Source: Lentimicrobiaceae bacterium | GTDB taxonomy: Bacteria > Bacteroidota > Bacteroidia > Bacteroidales > Lentimicrobiaceae | NCBI GenBank assembly: GCA_028697695.1 | Contig: JAQVEI010000059.1 | Location: 1-9,413, forward strand | Length of the DNA: 9,413 nucleotides | Reading direction: 5' to 3' | Shown: piece by piece, positions 1 to 5,659 of the stretch | Layout: the number at the start of each line of letters is the position of its first letter | Position numbering within the stretch: the first letter of the stretch is position 1 | Translations under genes and position numbers: made by a program | The notes under the pieces: model-generated | What the model saw: the letters and a program-made list of their open reading frames with translations, nothing else | Databases searched by the model: none | Told to the model about the DNA's origin: nothing

Positions 1-18
1 ATGTATTTACGGTAGTTT

Positions 19-710
19 TTAGAACCGGTATCCGAGTGAAATACCAAAACCGGTATTTTTCAAAGTTGCTTTTGTATCTACGCCGTAATCCGGCATAATA
101 TCAAGCAGGCCCCATTGTGCATTTAACTGTGCTGACAAGCCGCCTTCGAATTCGTATCCAAAAAGGAAATTGGCTCCTGCATCAAATGGTTTTACATAGT
201 ACTTGTTATCAGGATCTCCGGATTTTACTTCATTTTGGAACAATACATCCCAATCTTCATGATATTCCAGTGGTCCCCACTTTCCATCGAGTTTATACTT
301 TCCACCAACGCCATAGCTAAATAAGGTCCAAACCCCAGCAGCAGATGCCCGCTGCCTAACAGAGGTTTGTATATGAAATTAATGGGTAATTCAATATATG
401 AAAGATGAAGATTAGCACTTCCTTCAACTTTGTAAGCATTTATCTCAGCAACTTTTGCTCCTTTTGTTGTAAAAAGTAAACCGGGCTGCAAAACAAAGTC
501 GGGTGCAACGGGAATTTCAACATTTATCCCAGCATTAAAGCCAGGCAAAAGTTTGTTTTCCAAATTATCGCCCTCGTTGTCTTTACCATTTATATTTTGC
601 ATGTCGAAACCAGCTCTGATTCCAAAGCTTAATTCCTGAGCATTCACTGATGCAAGAAGTCCGAAAAACGACATCAGGACTACGGACATTACTTTCAAAT
701 GATTTTTCAT
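19..710 (-). pseudogene. Outer-membrane beta-barrel protein (PorT-like), frameshifted
   Basis: A small Bacteroidota outer-membrane barrel protein is split over two frames. The first frame starts at the ATG at 710 with a signal peptide of about 24 residues (ends VNA before Gln25). It continues through alternating barrel strands (for example LHLSYIELPINF) to GFGPYLA at residues 126-132. Codon 132 reads GC plus a missing base. From base 315 the protein continues in another frame as YGVGGKYKLDGKWG and runs uninterrupted to the TAA at 19-21, ending GISLGYRF. The C-terminal Phe is typical of barrel proteins handled by BAM. Restoring one base between 316 and 315 gives about 230 residues, normal for this family, with the common GPYLAYG motif. 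As written, the first frame would stop after 161 residues. The gene lies 33 bases downstream of the OmpA-like gene on the same strand, so co-transcription is likely. Family identity is fairly sure. Whether the lesion is biological or a sequencing error is not. Confidence 0.75.
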
Positions 711-743
711 GATTTTTTACTGTTAAATTATTAATGAGTTTAA

Positions 744-1409
744 TTATTTATTGGCTTCTCTGCGGGCTTTTTCCTTCATCTCCTGATTGGCTACCACAAG
801 GAAATCAACACGACGGTTTTTGGCCCTGCCTTCTTCTGTTTCATTGGAATATCTGGGGGCATTCTCCCCATATCCCACCATCGTTAATCGGGATGCCGGA
901 ATATTGTGAACTTTAAGATAATTTACTACTGCACTGGCGCGTCGTTCCGAAAGAGCCTGATTGTACTTTTGGGAGCCTTTGCTGTCGGTATGTCCCTGTA
1001 CCTCAATGTCGGTGTCAGGATATTTATTTAAAATATTCACCAACTCATTCAAATTACTTTGTGCAGTTGCAGTTAACACGTCCTGGTCAAAACCGAACAG
1101 AATTTCTCCACTCAGTTCCAGAAGAATACCCTCTTCAACCCGGGTAACATTCGCACCGGGAATGTTTTTTTCCATCTCTTCAGCCTGTTTGTCCATTTGT
1201 TTGCCAATTATAGCACCGGCAACGCCACCCACAGTACCTCCAATAATGGCTCCAAGGGCAGTATTTCCCGAAGCCCTTCCAATAACAGCTCCTGTTGCAG
1301 CACCACCGGCAGTGCCTATGGCTGCCCCTTTTTGCGACCTGTTCATGGAAGAACAACTCACCAGAGAGCTTGCAATCAATCCGATAAACATTAATTTTAT
1401 AATTTTCAT
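744..1409 (-). CDS. OmpA-family lipoprotein with glycine-zipper domain (YiaD-like)
   Basis: This 221-residue lipoprotein probably anchors the outer membrane to peptidoglycan. Residues 1-18 form a signal peptide with lipobox LVSC, so Cys19 is lipidated. Residues about 28-70 are a glycine-zipper segment rich in GxxxG repeats (GAAIGTAGGAATGAVIG, then GGTVGGVAGAIIG). Residues about 95-205 are the OmpA C-terminal domain: FGFDQD at the start, GHTDSKGS at 139-146 and ALSERRA at 152-158, carrying the usual peptidoglycan-contacting Asp142 and Arg157, and NRRVDF at 198-203. A basic tail follows. Ser at +2 and no acidic run after the Cys suggest it faces the periplasm rather than the surface. I chose the ATG at 1409. 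A TTG two codons upstream (1415) is possible but adds nothing to the signal peptide. There is no clear Shine-Dalgarno sequence. It is probably the first gene of a two-gene transcript with the barrel protein. Confidence 0.93.
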   Translation of the reverse strand: MKIIKLMFIGLIASSLVSCSSMNRSQKGAAIGTAGGAATGAVIGRASGNTALGAIIGGTVGGVAGAIIGKQMDKQAEEMEKNIPGANVTRVEEGILLELSGEILFGFDQDVLTATAQSNLNELVNILNKYPDTDIEVQGHTDSKGSQKYNQALSERRASAVVNYLKVHNIPASRLTMVGYGENAPRYSNETEEGRAKNRRVDFLVVANQEMKEKARREANK

Positions 1410-1514
1410 GATCAATAATTTTAAAGGTTTCCCAAAATTGATTTCAAAATCTGTACCAGAATAGCTTTTTTAATTTTTCGGGGCGTTTAATGCAATGAAA
1501 GTCTGATAGTTAAG

Positions 1515-1548
1515 TATATCTCTCTGTCGATAAAATAAGAGAGATATA
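1515..1548. repeat. Perfect 11-bp inverted repeat in divergent spacer
   Basis: The arms TATATCTCTCT (1515-1525) and AGAGAGATATA (1538-1548) are exact reverse complements separated by 12 bases. The element lies in the 285-base spacer between the divergent OmpA-like and amidohydrolase genes, about 105 bases from the former and 145 from the latter. No T-run follows on either strand, so it does not look like an intrinsic terminator. It could be an operator or an RNA hairpin. The rest of the spacer shows no credible gene. Confidence 0.6.
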
Positions 1549-1640
1549 TGTTGATATGTTTGGTGTGGCTTGTGCCTCAAAGCGAGGAAAAAGTTCCACT
1601 CAATACAGATGCGTAAATTTTGCAAACAGAGAATCCATTG

Positions 1641-1670
1641 ATTGTAATTGAAAAATAATGCATAAGTTTG
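1641..1670 (+). promoter_or_regulatory. Bacteroidota-type promoter for the amidohydrolase gene
   Basis: TAAGTTTG at 1663-1670 matches the Bacteroidota -7 consensus TAnnTTTG exactly. ATTG at 1641-1644 lies 18 bases upstream as a partial -33 box, and a second ATTG at 1637-1640 is an alternative. Transcription would start near 1675, leaving a leader of about 20 bases before the ATG at 1695. Confidence 0.6.
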
Positions 1671-1694
1671 CATGAATAAAAGTACGCGGGTAAC

Positions 1695-3332
1695 ATGCCT
1701 AAGCAATTTATAATTTTTTTAATGGCAATTATGATGTTGGCCTCCTGTTCAAGTGATCGGCCACAAGCCGATCTTATTATAAAGAATGCAGTAATATATA
1801 CCGTAGATAGTGGTTTTACCATATACACGGCCATGGCTGTTGGTGATGGTAAAATAATATCAATGGGTGACGATAAGTATATTCTGGAAAACTACACCTC
1901 CGATTCAATCTACGATGCTTTGGGAAAGGCAGTTTTTCCGGGATTTATTGATGCTCACGCTCACTTTTATGGATATGCACTCAATAAGCAATATGCTGAT
2001 CTTAATGGTTGTCGGTCTTTTGAGGAGTTGATTGATAGAATTCAAAAGCACCATGAGGCCAATCCATCAGAGTGGATAACAGGCAGAGGATGGGACCAGA
2101 ATCTATGGCCTGTAAAGGCATTCCCTCAAAATGATTTACTCAATAAATTGTTTCCAGACACTCCGGTATTGCTAACACGGGTTGACGGACATGCCGTGCT
2201 GGTGAATCAGGCTTTGATTGACCTTTCAGGAATAAATGCCGATAGTCTGACAAAACCCGGTGAAGCAATACTTAAGGATGGAAGATTTACCGGTGTTTTT
2301 TTAGAATCCTACGCGGACATGTTCCGCAATATGGTGCCTGTACCATCAGATGAAATATTGAAGAAATTGCTTCAACAGGCAGCAGCGGATTGTTTCGGGG
2401 TTGGTCTGACTATGGTGGCCGATGCAGGTTTGGATGCATCAACCATTCGTTTTATTGATCAGATGCAGTCAGATGATGAGTTAAAAATGGCGGTTTATGC
2501 CATGTTAAATCCAACGGAAGAAAATTTTAACACCTTCCTTACCAAAGGAAAATATGTTACGAACAAACTAAATGTTCGTTCAGTGAAACTATATGCCGAT
2601 GGGGCATTGGGTTCAAGGGGTGCATGTTTGCTGGAGCCATACAGCGACATGCCGGGCTATTATGGAATTGCCACCATTACCCCTGACGAGCTTGGACGCG
2701 TTTGTCTGATGGCTTATGATAATGGATTTCAGGTTTGTACTCACGCAATTGGTGATTCAGCCGTGCGCACCATACTGAATGTTTATAGCAATTACCTGAT
2801 GCCGGGAAATGATTTAAGGTGGCGCATTGAACATGCCCAAATCGTCCACCCGGATGATATAGATAAATTTGGAGAGTATGGAATCATTCCCTCTGTTCAG
2901 GCTACACATGCCACATCAGATATGAACTGGGCTGAAAAACGCCTGGGTCCCAAACGTATCAAAACAGCTTATGCATACAGGAAGCTGATGCAGCAAAACA
3001 ACTGGCTGCCTAATGGTACTGATTTTCCTATTGAGGATATTAGTCCGGTGAAGACCTTTTACGCGGCAGTTGCCCGGAAAAATTTGGATGGATTACCTGT
3101 CAGAGGGTTTCAAAAAGAGAATGCGCTCACGCGCGAAGAAGCATTGCGCTCCGTAACTATTTGGGCAGCACGGTCATTCTTTGAAGAAAATAGAAGAGGA
3201 AGTCTTGAACCTGGAAAAAATGCCGATTTTGTTATCCTCGACCACGACATCATGACCATACCTGAAAATGAAATACCTGATGCCAGGGTTGTGCTTACTT
3301 ACATTGACGGACAGGCTGTTTACATTAAGTAA
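1695..3332 (+). CDS. Secreted amidohydrolase lipoprotein (amidohydrolase family 3, YtcJ-like)
   Basis: This is a 545-residue metal-dependent hydrolase of the amidohydrolase superfamily, YtcJ-like branch. An N-terminal signal with lipobox LASC puts lipidated Cys18 at the mature end, so it acts in the periplasm or at a membrane surface. The fold is a TIM barrel with flanking beta-sandwich. ADLIIKNAVIYTVD (about 26-38) is the usual start. FPGFIDAHAHF carries the metal-binding HxH pair (His88, His90). VKLYADGALGSRGA at 297-310 carries Lys298, the likely carboxylated or ligand lysine. THAIGD (His350), IEHAQ (His380) and GTDFP (Asp443) supply the remaining expected metal and catalytic residues. The C-terminal GSLEPGKNADFVILD returns to the sandwich domain. 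Length is normal and all key residues are present, so it should be active. The family cleaves C-N bonds (amides, ureas, N-formyl groups), but the substrate cannot be read from the sequence. It has its own promoter and lies 62 bases before the thiol-redox pair. Confidence 0.92.
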   Translation: MPKQFIIFLMAIMMLASCSSDRPQADLIIKNAVIYTVDSGFTIYTAMAVGDGKIISMGDDKYILENYTSDSIYDALGKAVFPGFIDAHAHFYGYALNKQYADLNGCRSFEELIDRIQKHHEANPSEWITGRGWDQNLWPVKAFPQNDLLNKLFPDTPVLLTRVDGHAVLVNQALIDLSGINADSLTKPGEAILKDGRFTGVFLESYADMFRNMVPVPSDEILKKLLQQAAADCFGVGLTMVADAGLDASTIRFIDQMQSDDELKMAVYAMLNPTEENFNTFLTKGKYVTNKLNVRSVKLYADGALGSRGACLLEPYSDMPGYYGIATITPDELGRVCLMAYDNGFQVCTHAIGDSAVRTILNVYSNYLMPGNDLRWRIEHAQIVHPDDIDKFGEYGIIPSVQATHATSDMNWAEKRLGPKRIKTAYAYRKLMQQNNWLPNGTDFPIEDISPVKTFYAAVARKNLDGLPVRGFQKENALTREEALRSVTIWAARSFFEENRRGSLEPGKNADFVILDHDIMTIPENEIPDARVVLTYIDGQAVYIK

Positions 3333-3336
3333 ACCC

Positions 3337-3378
3337 ATAAACAAAACTATGAACTTTGCTGTTGTAGTTCGTGTTTAT
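3337..3378 (+). other. Possible stem-loop in spacer before the thioredoxin pair
   Basis: ATAAACA (3337-3343) pairs with TGTTTAT (3372-3378). AACTA (3345-3349) pairs with TAGTT (3365-3369), with a small internal loop and an apical loop of about 15 bases. No T-run follows, so it is not a standard intrinsic terminator. It fills most of the spacer between the amidohydrolase and the thioredoxin-fold gene and could affect RNA stability, or be chance in AT-rich DNA. Confidence 0.3.
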
Positions 3379-3394
3379 AGTGCTTTGTCTGAAT

Positions 3395-3871
3395 ATGATA
3401 AGAGTTGTATTACTTCTGTCCCTGCTTTGGCCATTAAATGTTTTTAGTCAAAACATTGTGGTTGTGAATTTTGAACAATTGCAACCCAGGTTGCAAATCA
3501 ATAATGATACAACCTATATTGTTAACTTTTGGGCAACCTGGTGCCAGCCCTGCATCAAAGAAATGCCCGCTTTTGAGCAAATACATCAGGAATATAAATC
3601 AAAGAAAGTTAAGCTTCTTCTTGTCAGTCTCGACTTTGTCAAACATATTGAATCCAGACTCATTCCTTTTATCGAAAAGTTCCGGTTAAGCCCTGAAATA
3701 ATCGTCCTTAATGATCCGGACGCCAATGCGTGGATAGAAAAAGTAAGTCCGGAATGGTCGGGAGCTTTACCTGCTACGCTAATATTTAATAAAAATTTTA
3801 GAGGTTTTTACGAACAGGAGTTCGATTACACCACCCTTAAACATATTGTTGAACTAAATATCATAAAGTAA
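3395..3871 (+). CDS. Exported thioredoxin-fold protein (TlpA-like)
   Basis: This is a short periplasmic thiol-disulfide oxidoreductase of 158 residues from the ATG at 3395. A GTG eight codons upstream (3371) is open but would only lengthen the signal sequence. The first 18 residues (MIRVVLLLSLLWPLNVFS) form a signal peptide, probably cleaved near Ser18/Gln19. The thioredoxin domain follows, with IVNFWATWCQPCIKEMP carrying the redox pair Cys50 and Cys53. LPATLIF carries the cis-proline (Pro126) that faces the active site. Membership in the TlpA/ResA-like group is inferred from the WCxPC context and KEMP after it. Such proteins reduce or exchange disulfides in exported proteins, for example during cytochrome maturation, but no partner gene for that role is visible here. 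The stop codon overlaps the next start as TAATG, indicating translational coupling with the second thioredoxin-fold gene. Confidence 0.88.
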   Translation: MIRVVLLLSLLWPLNVFSQNIVVVNFEQLQPRLQINNDTTYIVNFWATWCQPCIKEMPAFEQIHQEYKSKKVKLLLVSLDFVKHIESRLIPFIEKFRLSPEIIVLNDPDANAWIEKVSPEWSGALPATLIFNKNFRGFYEQEFDYTTLKHIVELNIIK

Positions 3872-4473
3872 TGAAAACCAAATTGATAACTTTAATTTTT
3901 CCTTTTCTTTTTGTAACATTTTCCATGGCTCAGGGTTATGTTGTTGGTGATAAAGCCACCGATTTTAAACTTAAAAATGTGAATGGGAATTATGTTTCCA
4001 TGGCAGATTATCCTGATGCTAAGGGATTTATTGTGATATTCACCTGCAATCATTGCCCATTTTCTGTGGCGTATGAAGACCGGATTATTGCATTGGATAA
4101 AAAGTTTAAACCATTGGGCTTTCCAGTCATTGCAATTAATCCGAACGACCCGGAATTGCAGCCTGAAGATGGGTTTGAGGAAATGAAAGTACGTGCCCGG
4201 GAAAAGGGATTCACATTCCCGTATTTGTTGGATGAAGGTCAGAAAGTATATCCTGTTTACGGCGCAAGCCGCACACCTCATGTGTTTTTGCTTCGCAAAG
4301 AGAAAACTAATCTTGAAGTGATGTATATTGGCGCAATTGATGACAATTATCAGGACGAAAGCGCGGTCACCAATAAATATGTTGAAAATGCAGTCAATGC
4401 TGTTTTGGCAGGCCAAAAGCCTGAACCGGATTTTACCAAAGCCATTGGATGTACCATCAAAAAGAAAAATTAA
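3871..4473 (+). CDS. Exported redoxin/thioredoxin-family protein with CNHC motif
   Basis: This 200-residue thioredoxin-fold protein belongs to the AhpC/TSA-redoxin type. A signal peptide covers residues 1-20 (ends FSMA before Gln21), so it is exported. VGDKATDFKLKNVNG (25-39) is the standard redoxin opening. FTCNHCPFSVAYEDR carries Cys59 and Cys62, a CxxC pair placed where thioredoxins have WCxxC. SRTPHVFLL carries the cis-proline Pro136. The C-terminal segment IGCTIKKKN contains a third cysteine, Cys194, which resembles the conserved GCTIKW-type ending I associate with this subgroup. The start at 3871 shares one base with the stop codon of the preceding thioredoxin-fold gene, so the two are very likely co-translated and may work as a redox relay. 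The electron source and client proteins are not evident. A thiol peroxidase is less likely, because the typical peroxiredoxin active site with one peroxidatic Cys is replaced by CxxC. Confidence 0.88.
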   Translation: MKTKLITLIFPFLFVTFSMAQGYVVGDKATDFKLKNVNGNYVSMADYPDAKGFIVIFTCNHCPFSVAYEDRIIALDKKFKPLGFPVIAINPNDPELQPEDGFEEMKVRAREKGFTFPYLLDEGQKVYPVYGASRTPHVFLLRKEKTNLEVMYIGAIDDNYQDESAVTNKYVENAVNAVLAGQKPEPDFTKAIGCTIKKKN

Positions 4474-4516
4474 GTTACGGGTGAGCGATCTGAATGGCGT
4501 TTTTGCAAAGGTGGCA

Positions 4517-4939
4517 ATGGAAAAAAGCGACAACCGTTATGGATTGCCTGATTTGGGGAGTGAGTTGGAATTAACAACTTCCCTGAGCAGTGGCAGGGGA
4601 GGACAGCACATCAATAAGACTGAAACCCGCGTGGAGCTTCACTTTGATGTCTTAAATTCGCGCCTGCTCAGCGATAGTCAACGGGAGCAGATACTCGTGG
4701 CACTTTCCAAACGCATCTCAAAAAAAGGTTTTTTGCGCATGTATGCTCAAAAACATCGTAGTCAACCGGCTAACCGTGAGGATGTAATCTCAAGATTTTA
4801 TCAATTACTGGCAAAAGCGCTGGAATGTAAAAAACCCAGAATAAAAACCCAACTCCCGGGCGCAGAAAAAACCAGGCGGCTGGACAATAAAAAGCTGCAA
4901 TCTGTAAAGAAACAACTGCGAAAACCACCTGAAATCTGA
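4517..4939 (+). CDS. arfB: Ribosome-rescue peptidyl-tRNA hydrolase ArfB/YaeJ
   Basis: This 140-residue protein releases nascent chains from ribosomes stalled on truncated mRNA by hydrolysing peptidyl-tRNA. It has the class-I release-factor catalytic core without codon-recognition domains: LSSGRGGQHINKTETRVELHF holds the GGQ motif at residues 28-30. After a helical segment, a Lys/Arg-rich tail (from about residue 105: KKPRIKTQLPG, EKTRRLDNKK, VKKQLRK) matches the basic C-terminal extension that enters the empty mRNA channel in ArfB/ICT1. The frame is open far upstream (from 4328, inside the previous gene). The ATG at 4517 is chosen because it gives the usual short N-terminus before the GGQ domain and has AAAGG five bases upstream. 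It begins 43 bases after the redoxin gene on the same strand and may share its transcript. It converges on the PAS gene with only six bases between stop codons. Confidence 0.9.
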   Translation: MEKSDNRYGLPDLGSELELTTSLSSGRGGQHINKTETRVELHFDVLNSRLLSDSQREQILVALSKRISKKGFLRMYAQKHRSQPANREDVISRFYQLLAKALECKKPRIKTQLPGAEKTRRLDNKKLQSVKKQLRKPPEI

Positions 4940-4945
4940 ATGGGC

Positions 4946-5281
4946 TTAATCTCTTACATAATGGGGCATATCCTGGGGCAGAATGATGGATATTTCGATC
5001 AGACCCGCTGCTTTTCCCGCCTGGAACCAGGGTGACTGAAAAATTAATTTTTTTTTGCCTTGCTTTTCTATGGTATAGATGTTGGGTGAACCTGAAGTTA
5101 ACATCTCATCCATTTTAACTATAGAGGCGGGTTGATGGCAGTTATGTAAATGCCGGCCAATGAGGTCATTACCGCCAAAATTACCGAATACCTGCTTTGA
5201 GGAGGCATTCATCTCAATAATTTTTCCTTCACTATCCGAAACGGTAATTGCTACAGGAATTGTTTCAAGCCAATCAGTCAT
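4946..5281 (-). CDS. Small stand-alone PAS-domain protein
   Basis: This 111-residue protein is essentially a single PAS domain. WLETIPVAITVSDSEGKIIEMNASSKQVFG (4-33) is the classical PAS start with N25. DLIGRHLHNCHQPAS follows, and then IYTIEKQGKKKLIFQSPWFQAGKAAGLIEISIILP, the terminal beta-strands. There is no kinase, GGDEF, DNA-binding or transmembrane segment and no signal peptide, so it should be a cytoplasmic sensor or adaptor. The sequence resembles a family of stand-alone PAS proteins ending in MPH(F/Y)VR that I recall from diverse anaerobes, and the PAS domain found at the C-terminus of DUF438 proteins. Neither the ligand nor the function is established to my knowledge. His44, His46, Cys48 and His49 form a compact cluster that could bind a cofactor or metal (inference). 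It is divergent from tRNA-Arg and convergent with arfB. Confidence 0.85.
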   Translation of the reverse strand: MTDWLETIPVAITVSDSEGKIIEMNASSKQVFGNFGGNDLIGRHLHNCHQPASIVKMDEMLTSGSPNIYTIEKQGKKKLIFQSPWFQAGKAAGLIEISIILPQDMPHYVRD

Positions 5282-5297
5282 AATTATTTTTTTGCCA

Positions 5298-5305
5298 CAA
5301 AATTA
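5298..5305 (-). promoter_or_regulatory. Probable -7 box for the PAS gene
   Basis: Read on the minus strand, positions 5305 to 5298 are TAATTTTG, an exact TAnnTTTG box, ending 16 bases before the ATG at 5281. No good -33 box is seen at the usual spacing, so this rests on the -7 match and position alone. Confidence 0.4.
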
Positions 5306-5315
5306 AAGAAAAACA

Positions 5316-5345
5316 TTTGCTACTTCCGAAATAGTTGTATCTTTG
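5316..5345 (+). promoter_or_regulatory. Promoter of tRNA-Arg
   Basis: TTTG at 5316-5319 and TATCTTTG at 5338-5345, separated by 18 bases, match both boxes of the Bacteroidota promoter consensus. The -7 box ends 17 bases before the mature tRNA 5' end at 5363, which fits a short 5' leader removed by RNase P. It is the best promoter match in the window. Confidence 0.8.
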
Positions 5346-5362
5346 CAGCCTCAAACATCAAT

Positions 5363-5439
5363 GGCTCCGTGGCTCAACTGAATAGAGCATCTGACTACGG
5401 ATCAGAAGGTTACAGGTTTGAATCCTGTCGGAGTCACCA
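5363..5439 (+). tRNA. tRNA-Arg (anticodon ACG)
   Basis: This is a full cloverleaf of 77 bases with encoded CCA. The acceptor stem is GGCTCCG (5363-5369) with CGGAGTC (5429-5435), containing one G-U pair. The D stem is GCTC/GAGC (5372-5375, 5385-5388). The anticodon stem is TCTGA/TCAGA (5390-5394, 5402-5406) around loop CTACGGA, giving anticodon ACG at 5397-5399. The variable loop has five bases. The T stem is ACAGG/CCTGT with loop TTTGAAT. The discriminator is A5436 and CCA is 5437-5439. A34 should be edited to inosine by TadA so that CGU, CGC and CGA can be read (established for this isoacceptor). It has its own promoter and terminator, so it is a single-gene unit. Confidence 0.97.
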
Positions 5440-5441
5440 CG

Positions 5442-5482
5442 AAACAATAAAAGCACTGAAAGCCAGTGCTTTTATTGTTTTT
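5442..5482 (+). terminator. Intrinsic terminator of tRNA-Arg
   Basis: A 17-bp perfect stem joins 5442-5458 to 5464-5480, with the five-base loop AAAGC at 5459-5463. The inner part is GC-containing (AGCACTG/CAGTGCT) and the descending arm ends TTTTATTGTTTTT, giving a U-rich tail. It begins three bases after the tRNA CCA. The A-rich ascending arm would give U-rich RNA on the other strand too, so it could act in both directions. Confidence 0.85.
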
Positions 5483-5629
5483 ACACCTATATATTTTGAA
5501 GTTTTCACTGGTTATTGAAAATCGGCCAGCGGTCTTATACTTAATAATTTTGAGAAGATACTTCATAAATAAACGCTTACCGGTATATCAGGTGTGATTC
5601 AAACAATAGCTTAGATCCTTTATCTTTCC

Positions 5630-5637
5630 TACCTTTG
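5630..5637 (+). promoter_or_regulatory. Probable -7 box for the AspT-like transporter gene
   Basis: TACCTTTG at 5630-5637 matches TAnnTTTG exactly and lies 22 bases before the ATG at 5660, giving a leader of about 15 bases without a Shine-Dalgarno site. No convincing -33 box is seen. Another TAATTTTG at 5545-5552 also lacks one. The remainder of the 5483-5629 spacer shows no gene. Confidence 0.45.
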
Positions 5638-5659
5638 CACATCCAATTTCAACACCCAA

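Noticed and set aside
300..330. Programmed ribosomal frameshift as explanation for the split barrel gene
   Set aside because: No slippery heptamer in the correct phase and no strong downstream hairpin is apparent. The barrel family is not known for recoding.
961..1464. Long plus-strand open frame opposite the OmpA-like gene
   Set aside because: It is antisense to a strongly supported lipoprotein gene. Its composition (Pro/Ala/Ser-rich with no domain) is what the reverse of the glycine-zipper codons gives.
1568..1600. Short CCTC/GAGG pairing in the divergent spacer near 1574-1586
   Set aside because: A four-base stem with partial outer pairing is too weak to call as a structured RNA or terminator.
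1470..1706. 78-codon minus-strand open frame across the divergent spacer
   Set aside because: It starts inside the amidohydrolase gene, has no ribosome site or recognisable domain, and covers the promoter and inverted repeat that explain the region better.
3892..4533. 213-codon minus-strand open frame opposite the redoxin gene
   Set aside because: The sense strand encodes a clear thioredoxin-fold protein. The antisense product has no recognisable motif or start context.
5363..5482. tRNA-Arg as an integration site for a mobile element
   Set aside because: No second copy of the tRNA 3' end, no integrase and no phage or transposon gene is visible in the window.
5483..5629. Possible small RNA or riboswitch between the tRNA terminator and the transporter
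   Set aside because: Only an isolated TAATTTTG box at 5545-5552 without a -33 partner was found, and no conserved fold or terminator follows.
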